From assembly GCA_013368315.1 (NCBI GenBank), contig JAACJM010000094.1:124001-188000 (forward strand): a DNA stretch of 64,000 nucleotides, written 5' to 3'. Of the stretch, positions 35,560 to 47,002 are shown piece by piece (position 1 is the first letter of the stretch; every line of letters begins with the position of its first letter). The translations under genes and the position numbers were made by a program. This DNA is from Tetrapyrgos nigripes. Taxonomy: Eukaryota > Basidiomycota > Agaricomycetes > Agaricales > Campanellaceae. The notes under the pieces are model-generated. The model was given only the letters and a program-made list of their open reading frames with translations, was not told where the DNA came from and did no database searches.

Positions 35560-35983
35560 GAAAATGTTGCAAAATTACCCCAAGATTTGTCAAATTATCA
35601 CGTCTGGCTGATTTTTCAAAATGTAGCCAAGTTTCGCGGTCCCCTCATCAAGTTTTACAACCTTTTGCAAAGTTTACAGAATTTCTTATGAGAATATAAT
35701 TGAACAAGTGAGGCAACCAATCTGATTGAGGCTCTAAGGTATAGACAGTAAACTAGCTACTGTGGCTGAGCGAGTCCATAAATAAACTAACCTGTGCGTA
35801 ACTGCTGTGCAGTATCAAAGTAAGGCTGTAACAAAGCTGTAGTAAAAGCTGTTAACTAAATACTGGTGTCCATATGAGTCAAGAGATGTAACAATGATAT
35901 GTCATGTATCCTAGTGAAAGCTGTAAAATCAAATATGGTAAACAAGTAACAAACAAATGATAGATAGATAGATGAAGTCCAAT
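35560..35983. other. no gene; AAAGCTGTA-rich repeat similar to the 22833 LTR
   Basis: About 35820-35930 has GCTGTAACAAAGCTGTAGTA, AAAGCTGTTA and GAAAGCTGTAAAATC units, like the LTRs at 22833 and 24250. It is probably an old minus-strand LTR fragment with undefined ends. Confidence 0.35.
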
Positions 35984-35988
35984 ACAAT

Positions 35989-36749
35989 TGTCATGAACCC
36001 TCGAGCTGGGCTAGCCTCTCAATGCCTAATGGGCTTGTTGATGAGGGGAGAATGCCCCAGGAGGAGTCTGGAACCTAGGGGTGGCTTCGGTGAGAGGGAG
36101 TGACACTACTCACCCACTAACCCTAAGCCTATGAAACCAACAATCCAAGATGCTGGCAGATCAATCTACATGCCTGTACAAGGAACTAGATCAAGGAGAA
36201 CCACAATGGATGGTGAATGTAGAACAAGAATCCCTGTAAAGGATATGAGACAACCATGACTCCTGAGAGAGTCATCCGACTAGGTTCGCCACACACAAGT
36301 GTAGTGCAAGTATTCCTCAATTCACAATGCAGAACAAGCAGAGAAGAATGAGAGGAAACAACAACAAGATCAATTCTAAGGCTTGAGTACAGGAAAACAC
36401 TACCTATATACGAGTAGTGAAACCAACTCCTGTATCAAGACTCTGCAACTAACTATGATGCTCCTATAACTAATATCAAACGATTGTGAGTCCCAAACGG
36501 TAAATAGAATAAACAAATCAAATGTTAAACAACGAATATAGATGTGGAGTGATAAATGGAATGAATGATCGACATAATAAATGAAACAGAAATAGAATAG
36601 GGTGGGGGCACACATAGGTATAATTGAAAAACCCTCTAAGAGTTTTTGGGCTTAGGTGGTGAATGATGTAAGAATGATGGATATGGAAATATGAAGGAGT
36701 GCATGGGTACAGCATGTGCTGAAGGTGGCTGAAACGAGGATTTCTGACA
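35989..36749. repeat. 761-bp solo LTR-like element
   Basis: It begins TGTCATGAACCCTCGAGCTG and ends GGATTTCTGACA, with TG...CA termini. It is flanked by an exact 5-bp duplication ACAAT (35984-35988 and 36750-36754). No coding capacity. Orientation is unknown. Confidence 0.7.
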
Positions 36750-36754
36750 ACAAT

Positions 36755-38223
36755 ATTCCAACATTTCTCAAGACTTTCTAGCAAAGTTTACTACATTTTA
36801 TAGACATTAGTCACCTTTTGCAATGCGTTTTAGACTATAGGGAACTTAGTACAGTATGACCAGGGAGATAGTGAGGCGTAGCTGTTCTTACTTGCTCTTG
36901 GATTTGTATTCTGGTCCCAGCTTCTGCTCCCAAAATGTGTCCCTGTAGAGCAGCACTGCGGAAGACAAAAGGATATGAGACAAGCCCCTGTCTTGACACC
37001 TTTCCGCACCCACCACATACATTTTCTCACACTGGTGGGTCTCCCTCCAACTCTTCGAGGAAAGCTCTTTTTTTTTTCCTCCACTTGTACCAACTCAAAA
37101 TCCTTACAAAATCATAATATAAGCTATTGTGAATGTATATGCATGAAGTATATTGTGCAAACACTGCTGGACCTACCTCAAAGATCTGAAAGGTACCAAG
37201 TAACGAAGACCAGGATCTAGGGCATGGTACACATTTATTGGAGTATAAATAGCTGTAAAAATTATGTAGTTATGTTCTTCAAGGTCCAAAATATGTATAC
37301 TATCACTTGTACAGAGGGTTGACAAATGTGGTAAGTCTAGAGTCAAGTCGAAAGCAGCCCTTCGGCTTTTAGGACTTTGTCTCAAGCCCCTTCTTGTGAA
37401 GGCCTGGAGCAAGGGCTTGCTCCGAACCTCGGTACATCACGTGGCACGAACAGAATTTGCCGGCAGTAGGCGCGGCTGCCTGTTGTGCCAGAACTAATAT
37501 TTCTTTCTGTCGGGTCACATGGAAATGCACCAGGACAAAGCTACTTAGAAACATAGCTCTGGGGATAACTCCAGTCCAAACCCGTTTAACGGACGGATAG
37601 ACGGGACCATTTATATATAGCCACAAGCAGAAATCAAGTGTAATAAACTCAGCCTCATTTCATTTGGCCTCGTAACGCAACGTCAACACGACGACTCTGA
37701 CGTCATAGTAATATGAAAACACACCTTAAAAATCCCATACGCCTCCACCATATAGACACCAATTCTAGCAATGTCCCGCTTCTGAGAGCTCCGGACCAAA
37801 AGTCCCTATTGATGGCTCTGGCCCACAATGTCTCGCATGCAGAACGGAAGGTCGCGACGGAGGGGAGGGTTTCGGATCTAAAGGCATGTTTGCAGATTGC
37901 GTGGAGTTGTAGGTGACGGGTTGGCGGTAGGCTGTGGGGTGGGTTGGACGTGTTGTTATAGAGAACCCCGAGGAAAGGAGAGAGAGAAAGACACGGAGGG
38001 AGACACATACAGCCAAGCATAGACCCAATCCTCTCCCCACGTAAAACCCTTCCAGTGGTTTGTTAAAGATAAGCCCATGCTTCGACTTGGGCGTTGGACA
38101 CGCGCTTCTACGAGGAACCCATTATTGATATCAATGAGCCAGAGGAAGCAAGGGAGTTGTCACCTCTATTAATATTTTGGGCCTCGTTATTGCCACACCC
38201 AAGCACTGACCCACATTTCTTCA
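36755..38223. other. no supported gene; repeat E copy 2 at about 37675-38045
   Basis: Diverged copy of the 29690-30060 block. The stretch 37190-37670 is promoter-like (TATATATAG near 37613) and may be a decayed LTR. No gene is supported. Confidence 0.4.
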
Positions 38224-38757
38224 TTTCATCTGTCAAAGACAGAGCAGTCACTACGACTTTAGGAAGTGTGAACTCTCCATGGTGAAGTGCAATAAGAGTG
38301 ATAGGAACCTTGAAGATTGTATCGTCCTAATCACAGAGTTAGATCTGCGTCTTTGATCAACTTGACACTACATCATACTGCAATATCATAATGGACATCT
38401 ATAGATAGCGTGCTGACAGAGACCTTAAAACTCTCTTTCTCTTCCTCACGTACTTGAGCTTGTTCTTGTTCCAGTTCGTCGTTGTAATGTCGCCACAAAC
38501 GGTGAGTTGCAAACTGTCGCCTTTCTCTCCTACAAACCTTCATCTCATCTCGAACTCACACGTTCATATACCTGCTGAAATACAAAATGTAAATGGAATT
38601 CAGTCATTAAAAATACTTCCTGCGAGCTATTATGATCACTTTTTATCGATCAACACGAAGAGCGCGAAGGAGAGAAAACAAAGTCCTGGTTCGTCCATTT
38701 TTGGTGCATTGTTAATGCCAGTTTTGACAATCATTTGTGAACAGTAAGAGGGATTTA

Positions 38758-40385
38758 CAGTGGGTCAAAAAATTGTCCACATGTTTCGCATTTTTGGAAA
38801 GATTGCCAATTTAAGCAATATTGAGTAGAGATATTAAAATGTGGTCAGTGATGGGCAGAAAGCCCTTGATAAACGCTACAATATTCTGTCTGTTTTGTCT
38901 TATTTGGCTTAAAACTCATGGAGATATGACTGATTTAAAATGGTATGTCATTTGGACAATTTTTTTGACATGCAAGTGAAAATACAGAAAGTGCTAGCTC
39001 AGTACTTGGTATGCCCTCCTTTGGCCTTCAACACAGCCTCAATCCTTCTAGGCATGCTCCTGATCAATTTCTGACAATCTTCTTCTGTGATTTCATCCCA
39101 CTTTTCAGCTGCTCTGTCCCATATTTCCCAAACTCCAGAGGGTGCTGTGTCATATCCATTGAGCTTGTGTTTGAGGGTTGTCCAGAGGTGTTCAATGGGG
39201 TTCAGGTCAGGAGATTGAGCAGGCCAGCTCATGCAATGGATGTTGTTGTCTTCAAACCACTTGGTGGCCAGTTTTGACTTGTGTTTAGGATCATTGTCTT
39301 GCTGAAAAATGGCCACCTCTGGATCAACACCCAAAATATCCATGCTCTCCAGAAGGTTGTTCTCCAAAATGTCCACATACTGCTCTGCATTCATCCTGCC
39401 CTCCACCTCTGCCATGTTTCCAACTCCTTCCCACCCCATACATCCCCACACCATGATATTTCCTCCTCCAAATTTGACTGTTTCCACCACATTTCTCTCT
39501 CCCAAGGATTCACCCTTCCTCCCCCACACATACTGCTGTCCATCTGACCCATATCGATTGATTTTAGTCTCATCTGACCAAATAACCCTTTTCCAGTCAT
39601 CCACAGTCCAGTTTCTGTACTTCTGTGCAAAGTTTAAACGAGCCTTCCTGTGAGCTGCAGTGAGTTTGGGCTTCTTCTTCGTTTTAGATGTGTCCACATC
39701 ATGCCTGAGAAGGGAATTTCGAATGGTTTGGGTGGAGACAGGTTGGTCAAGGAGGGGATTGATGTTTCTGGCCACTTCTGTAGCATTTTCAGCTTTGCCA
39801 GTGTTGATTTGTTGGATAGCAGCACGTTCATCAGTGGTAGACAGCTTTCTAGGACGCCCTGCTTGATGGTTCTCCTTGTCAGGATACATCTCTTTGGCCA
39901 GAGAAGCAATCTTTGACTTGGATACCCCAGTTTTAGCAGAGATTTCCCTGGATGAAGCAGAAGTTTGGAGGAGAGAGAGGATATTGTCTTTCTGGGTGGA
40001 TGTGATGGGTCTCATGATTTGATGAGGGCTATAGAACAACTGGATGCCCTTATATATGGTCCAGCTGGCAGCTATGATATCATTATGATGTAGCCATTGC
40101 ATCATTGTACAACTCCACTTATGATGTCATCTATGAGACATCACATAGTTACAATACTGATTTTGAAGTGGCAACTCAAAAAATTGTCCAAATGACATAC
40201 CATTTTAAATCAATCATATCTCCATGAGTTTTGAGCCAAATAGGACAAATAAAACAGATTATTGTAGCTCTTATCAAGGGCGTTCTGCCCATCACTGACC
40301 ACATTTCAATATCTCTACTCAGTATTGCTTAAATTGGCAATCTTTCCAAAAATGCGAAACATGTGGACAATTTTTTGACCCACTG
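38758..40385 (-). mobile_element. Tc1-like DNA transposon, apparently intact, 1628 bp
   Basis: Ends CAGTGGGTCAAAAAATTGTC are inverted repeats of about 210 bp with roughly a dozen mismatches. TA is duplicated at 38756-38757 and 40386-40387. It encodes a full-length transposase. The homologous exon at 43684 lacks the insertion, confirming its borders. Each TIR also carries an inner, oppositely oriented copy of the outer motif. Confidence 0.95.
38999..40015 (-). CDS. Tc1-like transposase, 338 aa
   Basis: Cut-and-paste transposase. The ATG at 40015 (MRPITSTQKDNILSLLQTSA) is preferred over an upstream in-frame ATG at 40105, because the family starts at this helix. Bipartite HTH: REISAKTGVSKSKIASLAKE, then the GRPRKL AT-hook-like linker and ATEVARNINPLLDQPVSTQT. 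Catalytic DDE: VIWSDETKINRYGSDG (D), IFQQDNDPKHKS (D), AQSPDLNPIEHLW (E), with 34 residues between the second and third, as in Tc1. GGGNIMVWGCMGWEGVG is the glycine-rich box. The frame is open throughout, so the element may be active or very recently active. It is transcribed opposite to the aminotransferase it interrupts. Confidence 0.95.
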   Translation of the reverse strand: MRPITSTQKDNILSLLQTSASSREISAKTGVSKSKIASLAKEMYPDKENHQAGRPRKLSTTDERAAIQQINTGKAENATEVARNINPLLDQPVSTQTIRNSLLRHDVDTSKTKKKPKLTAAHRKARLNFAQKYRNWTVDDWKRVIWSDETKINRYGSDGQQYVWGRKGESLGERNVVETVKFGGGNIMVWGCMGWEGVGNMAEVEGRMNAEQYVDILENNLLESMDILGVDPEVAIFQQDNDPKHKSKLATKWFEDNNIHCMSWPAQSPDLNPIEHLWTTLKHKLNGYDTAPSGVWEIWDRAAEKWDEITEEDCQKLIRSMPRRIEAVLKAKGGHTKY

Positions 40386-42450
40386 TATCCTGTAGAAAAG
40401 ACTCCTGGAGGCAGTTCTTCTGAAGGCCTTTTCGTTGGCAAATCTCACCCGGAGACTTTTCCATTCAAATCCCTCAGCTTTGGCAGTGTAAAGCACACAA
40501 ACTTCGCTGCACAAAACTCAGACCTTCTTCGCGACTTCTCTTTGAATATTGATATAGATGCGTTGGTGACTGGATTGCCCAATCACAACTTTAGCGATAT
40601 TCCGGATCTTGCTCGTTGGCTTGAAAATTTGCAATATAGGATGCATGGAAGGAGTGCTGGCGAAGGCTGGAGGATATCCATGGGTTCAGGAAGTCGGGCA
40701 TTGATTTACAGGGTGCGTTGCCAGCTTCTCCCGTTCTCAAGTTTCGCGTGCTTATGCTGGAACAGACCGTACAAGCGATGGTGAAGCACCGTGACCCCAT
40801 TTTTGTCGAATCGCTCGTCTACGCGTACGTCTTAGTCCATACTCCAGCTTCAGCCTCTTTTCTCATTGTACCTTCACAGGGATATCATTCCCATGTTTGA
40901 AACCATTTGCAACCCAATTGGGGTCGAGACAGATGCCTTCGGCATCTGTGCTGAATCTCTTCGTAAAACTCTTGAATCCTGGCCACCTGGAAAACCCAAA
41001 CCCAAATTTCTTTACACTATTCCTGTAGGGACCTTGCCTTCGCTCATTATCTGTTTTCTCAACTGACGAAACACTACGTAGTATGGTTGCAACCCTACCG
41101 GCATAACTGCTACAACGGAACGACGCAAGGAGATTCTTAAGCTGGCTAGGGAGCACGACTTTATCATTCTCGAAGGTACGTCGTGATCTACCCTTTGGTT
41201 CTCCGCTGGCAAACCTTCCCATCGTTTCCATGTCGCAGATGACCCTTACTACTACCTATATTACGGCCCAGCAGACCGACCACCGTCGTACTTCGCCCTT
41301 GAAGCTACTGAACGTACGGAAAACGGCCAGTGTGAGGTTGGACGAGTCGTACGATTTGATAGTCTTACTATGATCCTTTCCACCGGAATATCTATTGGCT
41401 GGGCTTCTGGTCCAGAAGAGTTGCTGGCTCGTATAGAAAGACATGTGAGCCATCAGTTTTTACTTGAGTCTCTCCTTCCATAGCCTGGGTTCATTTGCCT
41501 ATACTTTCTCCGATTGGCTTCTCTCTTTCTTTTTTCTCTTTCTCTGTGTTTTTTTGTTGCTTCTTCATTTCCACGGAGAATCTCGTTTCGACATTCCTCA
41601 TTGCCACTCCACTTTGACATTGTCTGCTGTGGTCACAGCCGATCGGCTTGATCAAGGCTTTATGGTTGAAGCATCTGGTCCTGAGTGATGTTTCAGTCAT
41701 TCGGTTTCCCATAGACTCCACGTTCAAAGCGTGGATCAGAAGTAGATCAGAACATCATGAATTGTGTAACGGTTCTGTCTGCTCCTTCATCTCATCGCCC
41801 TTTACCCTTCTATTTTTTCTTTTCCTCGTCTCTCCCAAGTTGAAACTCAGATCCATCGTTGTTGTTGATTGTGCATCCGCGTCTTCTTCTGGTCTGTGAT
41901 CACTGGCGTCATGATAATACCGCGCTACCCACGCCCGCAAATGTTGCTTCTTTCTTTTTACGCCGTGCCCTGTCTTCTTGTTACACTGACTTGACTGACG
42001 TCATTTTTCCCTTTCTTCTATTTGTCCCAGACACCTTCCTCCTATCTTCAAGCCACTACTCTAACCCAAGTCATCGCCAATGCCCTACTTAGCCAGTGGG
42101 GCTACGACGGCTTTAACGATAAGACGAGATCGGTTTCCAGCCTTTATCGTCAAAAGCGGGATATATTCGAAGCTGCCATGCAGAACCATCTTGAGGGACT
42201 TGCTGAATGGCAACTACCGGACGCGGGGATGTTCTTTTGGTTCAAGCTACTCGTTCCTGATTCCGCCAACATCGATGTAGAAGCGTTGAGAGATGTGGTG
42301 CGAAGATTGCCCGGTGCGATGTTCTGGCAGAATGGGAATTCGGGATACGTGAGGGTGTCATTTAGTCAGCCGACTAAGGATGAAGCCGATAAAGGGCTGA
42401 AAAGGTTGGGGAGCTTTCTTAGAAAGGAGATAGGCAGCGCTCAAGCCTGA

Positions 42451-43424
42451 TGGACGGTTGGTTAAGCTGCCTGTTTGGATACTGTGTTGAAAAGAGTGCT
42501 TGAGGAGTCCAAAATATAAATCTGATTTCTCTTTGACATTTGGATTAGCACTTGCAAGTGCAACTAAATGGACGATCTCTCTAGTTTTCAGCAGTAGGCT
42601 CCGGCTGGTACCAGTTGAAACATTGGGAATCTAGCTTCTTTCCCCCAAGTCAGAAAATTCTACCTGCAGGATACTTGTACTGTTCCCTAAGTCTCACCAA
42701 TGGTCACTTCATCTGTCAAAGGCAGAGCAGTCACTATGACTCTAGGAAGTATGAACCCTCCATGTTGAAGTACAATGGGAGTGATAAGAACCTTGAAGAT
42801 TGTATTGTCCTAATCACTGGGGTAAGGGGCCACTGATTCACATAGCAAATTACAAGGTCCCTTGCTTGAAGTGTCAGATAGCAACATTAACAGCAAAACT
42901 TGATCATTCAGTAGATAGTATAGAATACTTATAGCATTTGTAGCTACTAGCCGAAAGATAGAGGGGTCAAAAAAAGCCCACTTGCTGTTGTTGTCATTAT
43001 CATTGTCCCCGTCGTCACTGCTGCAAGTAGGGATGGTGTGCAAGCTTGGTTTATGGTGGTAGTGAAAGCAAGTCGACACGCTGGCATGACGTCGTGGTTG
43101 TCGACGTGATTAGTTCTTGGAGTCCAGACCGAGCCTAGACACTTTGGTTGTCGGGGTAGAGTAGATACCGGTAATGAAAAGGGGTGGGAGATTGAAGCCG
43201 TGGTAAATTTTGCAACTCAATTAGAAAAGTCACGGCCTTTAAGAGGCCTCGTAACATAATTAGATCTGCGTCTTTGATCGACTTGACATCACATCGTGCT
43301 GCAATATCACAACTTGAATGTGGACATCTATGGATAACGTGCTGACAGAGACCTTAAGAACTTAAAAACTCTCCTTCCCTTCCTCACTTACTTGGGCTTG
43401 TTATTGTTCTAGTTCGTCGTTGTA
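42451..43424. other. start of the second duplication unit, with about 430 bp of extra sequence
   Basis: About 42700-42820 resembles 38224-38330 (ATCTGTCAAAG.CAGAGCAGTC...CCTTGAAGATTGTAT). Copy 2 then has about 430 bp absent from copy 1 (42826-43255) before the homology resumes at TTAGATCTGCGTCTTTGATC. The extra piece carries the recurring GGCCTTTAAGAGGCC-type motif in reverse. No TSD is clear. Confidence 0.5.
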
Positions 43425-45859
43425 ATGTCGTCACAAACGGTGAGTTGCAAACTGTCGCCTTTCTCTCCTATAAACCTCATCGCGAACCCATACCTTTCAT
43501 GTTCATATACCTGCTGTGATACCAAATGGAAATGGAATTCAGTCATTGAAAATACTTCCTGCGAGCTATTATGATCACTTTTTATCGATCAACACGAAGA
43601 ACGCGAAGGAGAGAGAACCAAGTCCTGGTTCGTCCAATTTTTATGCATTGTTAACGCAAGTTTTGACAATCATTTGTGAACAGTAAGAGGGGATTGTCCT
43701 CTAGGAGAGACTCTTGGAGGCACCATTTCCGCCGCTGGCAAATTTCACCCGGAGACTTTGCCGATCAATTACCTCAACCTCACTGCACAAAACCCAAAAT
43801 TCACTGCAAAAGACCCTCTTCCCAACGACATCTCTTTGAAGATTAATATAGATGCCTTGGTAACTGGATTGCACAATCGCGAAATTGGCGATATTTCGGA
43901 TCTTGCTCGTTGGCTTGGAAAATTGCAACATATTATGCATGGAAGGAGTGCTGGCGAAGGCTGGAGGATATCCATGGGCTCAGGAAGCCGGGAATTGATT
44001 TACAGGGTGTGTTGCCAGCTTCTCCCGTTCTCAAGTTTCGCGTGCTTATGCTGGGACAGACTATACAAGCGATGGTGAAGCACCGTGACCCCATTTTTGT
44101 CGAATCGCTCGTCTACGCGTACGTCTTAGTCCATACTCCAGCTTCAGCCTCTTTTCTCATTGTATCTTCACAGGGATATCATTCCCATGTTTGAAACCAT
44201 TTGCAACCCAATTGGGGTCGAGACAGATGCCTTCGGCATCTGTGCTGAATCTCTTCGTAAAACTCTTGAATCCTGGCCACCTGGAAAACCCAAACCCAGA
44301 TTTCTTTACACTGTTCCTGTAGGGACCTTGCCTTCACTCATTACCTGTTTTCTCACCTGAAGAGACACTGCATAGTATGGTTGCAACCCTACCGGCATAA
44401 CTGCTACAACGGAACGACGCAAGGAGGTTCTTAAGCTGGCTAGGGAGCACGACTTTATCATTCTCGAAGGTACGTCGTGATCTACTCTCCGGTTCTCCTC
44501 TGGCAGACCTTCTCATCCTCTCCATGTCGCAGATGACCCTTACTACTACCTATATTACGGCCCAGCAGACCGACCACCGTCGTACTTCGCCCTTGAAGCT
44601 ACTGAACGTACGGAAAACGGCCAGTGTGAGGTTGGACGAGTCGTACGATTTGATAGTCTTACGATGGTCCTTTCCGCTGGAATGTCTATTGGCTGGGCTT
44701 CTGGTCCAGAAGGGTTGCTGGCTCGTATAGAAAGACATGTGAGCCATCAATTTTCACTTGAGTCTCTCCTTCCATAGCCTGGGTTCGTTTGCTTATACTT
44801 TCTCCGATTGGCTTCTCTCTTTCTTTTTTCTCTTTCTCTGTGTTCTTTTTTTTGTTTCTTCTTCACTTCCACGGAGATTGCCTGGTGGTACTCTTCCTCT
44901 ATCCTTGTTCTCGTCAGCCAGTCATCTTGTCTCGAATCTCACTTCTATTGAAACTCTACGCCGGATATTCTCTGGCAATATTCGGACGTATTAGACGTTC
45001 CGCCATTCTTCATTGCCACTCCACTTTAACATATTCTGCTATGATCACAGCCGATCGGCTTGATCAAGGCTTTATGGTTGAAGGATCTGGTCCTGAGTGA
45101 TGTCGCAGTGATTCGGTTTCCCATAGACTCCACGCCTGAAAGCGTGGATCAGAAAGTAGATCAGAACATCATGGATAGTGTAACAGTTCGGTCTGCTTCT
45201 CCATCTCATCGCCCTTTACCCTTCTATTTTTTCTTTTCCTCGTTTCACCCAGCTCAAACTCAGATCCATCGTTGTTGTTGATTGTGCATCCGAGTCTTTT
45301 TCTGGTCTGTGATCACTGGCGTCATGATAATACCTCGCTACCCACGTCCTCAAATGTCTCTTCTTTCTTTCTACGCCGCGCCCTGTCAAGTCTTGTTACA
45401 CTGACTTAACTGACGTTATTTTTCCCTTTCTCCTATTTGTCCCAGACAACTTCCTCCCGTCTTCAATCCAGCTCTCTATCCCATGTCATCATCAATGCCC
45501 TACTTACCGAGTGGGGCTACGACGGCTTTAATGGTAAGACGAGATCGGTTTCCAGCTTTTATCGTCAAAAGCGGGATATATTCGAAGCTGCCATGAAGAG
45601 CCATCTTGAGGGACTTACTGAATGGCAACTACCGGAAGCGGGGGTGTTCTTTTGGTTCAAGCTACTCGTTCCTGATTCCGCTAACATCGATGTGGAGGCG
45701 TTGAGAGATGTGGTGCGGATGTTGCCCGGTGCGGTGTTCTGGCAGAATGGGAATTCGGGATACGTGAGGGTGTCATTTAGTCAGCCGACTGAGGATGATG
45801 TCCATAAAGAGTTGAACAGGTTGGGGAGGTTTCTTAGAGAGGAGATATGGAGCGCTTAA
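43425..45859 (+). CDS. ARO8-like aminotransferase, copy 2: uninterrupted, catalytic Lys missing
   Basis: Exons: 43425-43439, 43543-43627, 43684-44006, 44060-44118, 44174-44318, 44376-44469, 44533-44738, 45446-45859, all with GT-AG introns and an open frame. MSSQT begins the protein, which ends LGRFLREEIWSA. It is about 445 residues, slightly shorter than typical ARO8 proteins. The fold signatures are intact (GSGSRELIYR, YGCNPTG, DDPYYYLYYG, FFWFKLLVPD, SGYVRVSFSQ). The PLP lysine is Met (FDSLTMVLSAGMSIGW; ATG 44664-44666) and the following Arg is Ser (TCT 44685-44687). It could still bind PLP or substrate weakly, but cannot form the internal aldimine. It may be a pseudoenzyme or an early-stage pseudogene. 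The last intron is 707 nt. It is a tandem copy of the gene at 38487. Confidence 0.8.
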
Positions 45860-46128
45860 GCCTGATGGAAGGTTGGTTAAGCTGCCTGTTTGGATAATGT
45901 GTTGAAAAGAGCGCTTGAGAAGTTCAAAATATAAATCTGATTTCTCTTTGACATTTGGAATTAGCACTTGCGAGTGCAACTAAGTGGACAATTCTCTAGT
46001 TTTCGCCTCAAGTCATAGAATCGTACCATTACGAACACGATATGTTGATTTGCTTTTCTCCTATCTGACTATGAATGTGTCTTGAAATAATTCTATCTTG
46101 CTTCAGATAGGCATGGCAGCCCACAGTT
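45860..46128. other. end of duplication unit and spacer
   Basis: 45860-46005 matches the region after copy 1 (TTTCTCTTTGACATTTGGA, AGCACTTGC.AGTGCAACTAA). Beyond that nothing is recognised. Confidence 0.4.
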
Positions 46129-46596
46129 TGGTGCTGGGCACTCGCGGGTCAGTTTCTGTGACTCTCGCCTCTTTCCACTCGACGTCTTGTACTATTTGCC
46201 TCGTATTGTGTTTCAACTATCTACCAAGACTTGTATGTAGTAGGTACTATGTAAATTTTAATTCTGTTTGCGTAGAGCTGTCTGTTTTGCGGCCATCCGT
46301 GACATTTTCCTTCTGCTATGCTTCATCTTTCTCGTCCGCCTTTCTACCATTTTCAGCCTTCTCAAGCAGCTGCTTCGTCTCGTTTAGCCTTCTCTGCAGC
46401 CTCTCCCTGTCCTCCTCCAACTGTGTATTCGCTTTTTTGAGCTGACGGTTTGCCTTGAGGAGTTGTTTTTTCGTTGCTTTGGTGGGGGTCATTTCGTCAT
46501 GGTTTCCTTTTCTGAGGCCGGCCATCGATTTTGACGCGCCTTGGCTACCTGATCGTTGTTATTGGAGGTCAAAGGACATTTTCTACTGCGTACCAT

Positions 46597-46879
46597 TGTT
46601 GAGCAGGCTATGTTCTATATACGTAGCGGCAACTGCATACTTACCTGGGGATGTAGAAGTGCTTGTTAGAGTGGTTTGTTAGAGGTTAAGAGCAATGAGT
46701 GTTAAGGGAAATCCTTATTGTTGTAGGGCAATCTACTAGCCCTTATATACTGTTCTAGATAGTACATGTGACTACTTATCTAAGAACTACTGATGTAAGT
46801 AAGTGTAACTAACTAGATTACTATCTAATCTATATCTAATCTAGTGTTGATGGCTGCTTACTAATATGCCAATTCAACA
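46597..46879 (-). repeat. 3' LTR of copia element
   Basis: 283 bp. It has an extra 13 bp (GTGGTTTGTTAGA region) compared with the 5' LTR, apparently a short tandem duplication. Confidence 0.9.
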
Positions 46880-46889
46880 CTCCCCCTTG
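46880..46889 (-). promoter_or_regulatory. polypurine tract of copia element
   Basis: On the minus strand AAGGGGGAG ends directly at the 3' LTR (TGTTGAATTGG). Confidence 0.75.
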
Positions 46890-47002
46890 CTAAGCTGCAC
46901 CGTTAGTGCGCGTAAGCATAAAGGCGCTATAAGCAGCCGAGGTTCATCTTCATTATTTTGAGATACGTTGTACCACGGTTCTATAATACATTATACCAAG
47001 GC

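Larger units (their letters stand above)
38487..42450 (+). pseudogene. ARO8-like aminotransferase, copy 1: Tc1-interrupted, catalytic Lys missing
   Basis: A class I/II PLP-dependent aminotransferase, closest by pattern to the fungal ARO8/2-aminoadipate transaminase group. Exons by splice-site reading: 38487-38501, 38604-38688, 38745-38757 continuing at 40388-40712, 40766-40824, 40880-41024, 41082-41175, 41239-41444, 42031-42450. Motifs kept: ISMGSGSR.LIYR, DIIPMFETICNPIGVETD, YGCNPTGITATTERR (PLP-contacting Asn) and DDPYYYLYYG. The C-terminal SGYVRVSFSQPT is also kept (Arg expected to bind the substrate carboxylate). The Schiff-base lysine is Met: FDSLTMILSTGISIGW (ATG 41370-41372) instead of ..SK.., and the Arg of G.RIGW is Ser. 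The last intron (41445-42030) is long at 586 nt. A Tc1 element splits exon 3 at a TA, and the flanking exon sequence is otherwise in frame. Confidence 0.85.

Noticed and set aside
42826..43255. Extra 430 bp upstream of aminotransferase copy 2 as a solo LTR
   Set aside because: It has TG...CA-like ends, but no TSD is found when compared with the copy 1 empty site.
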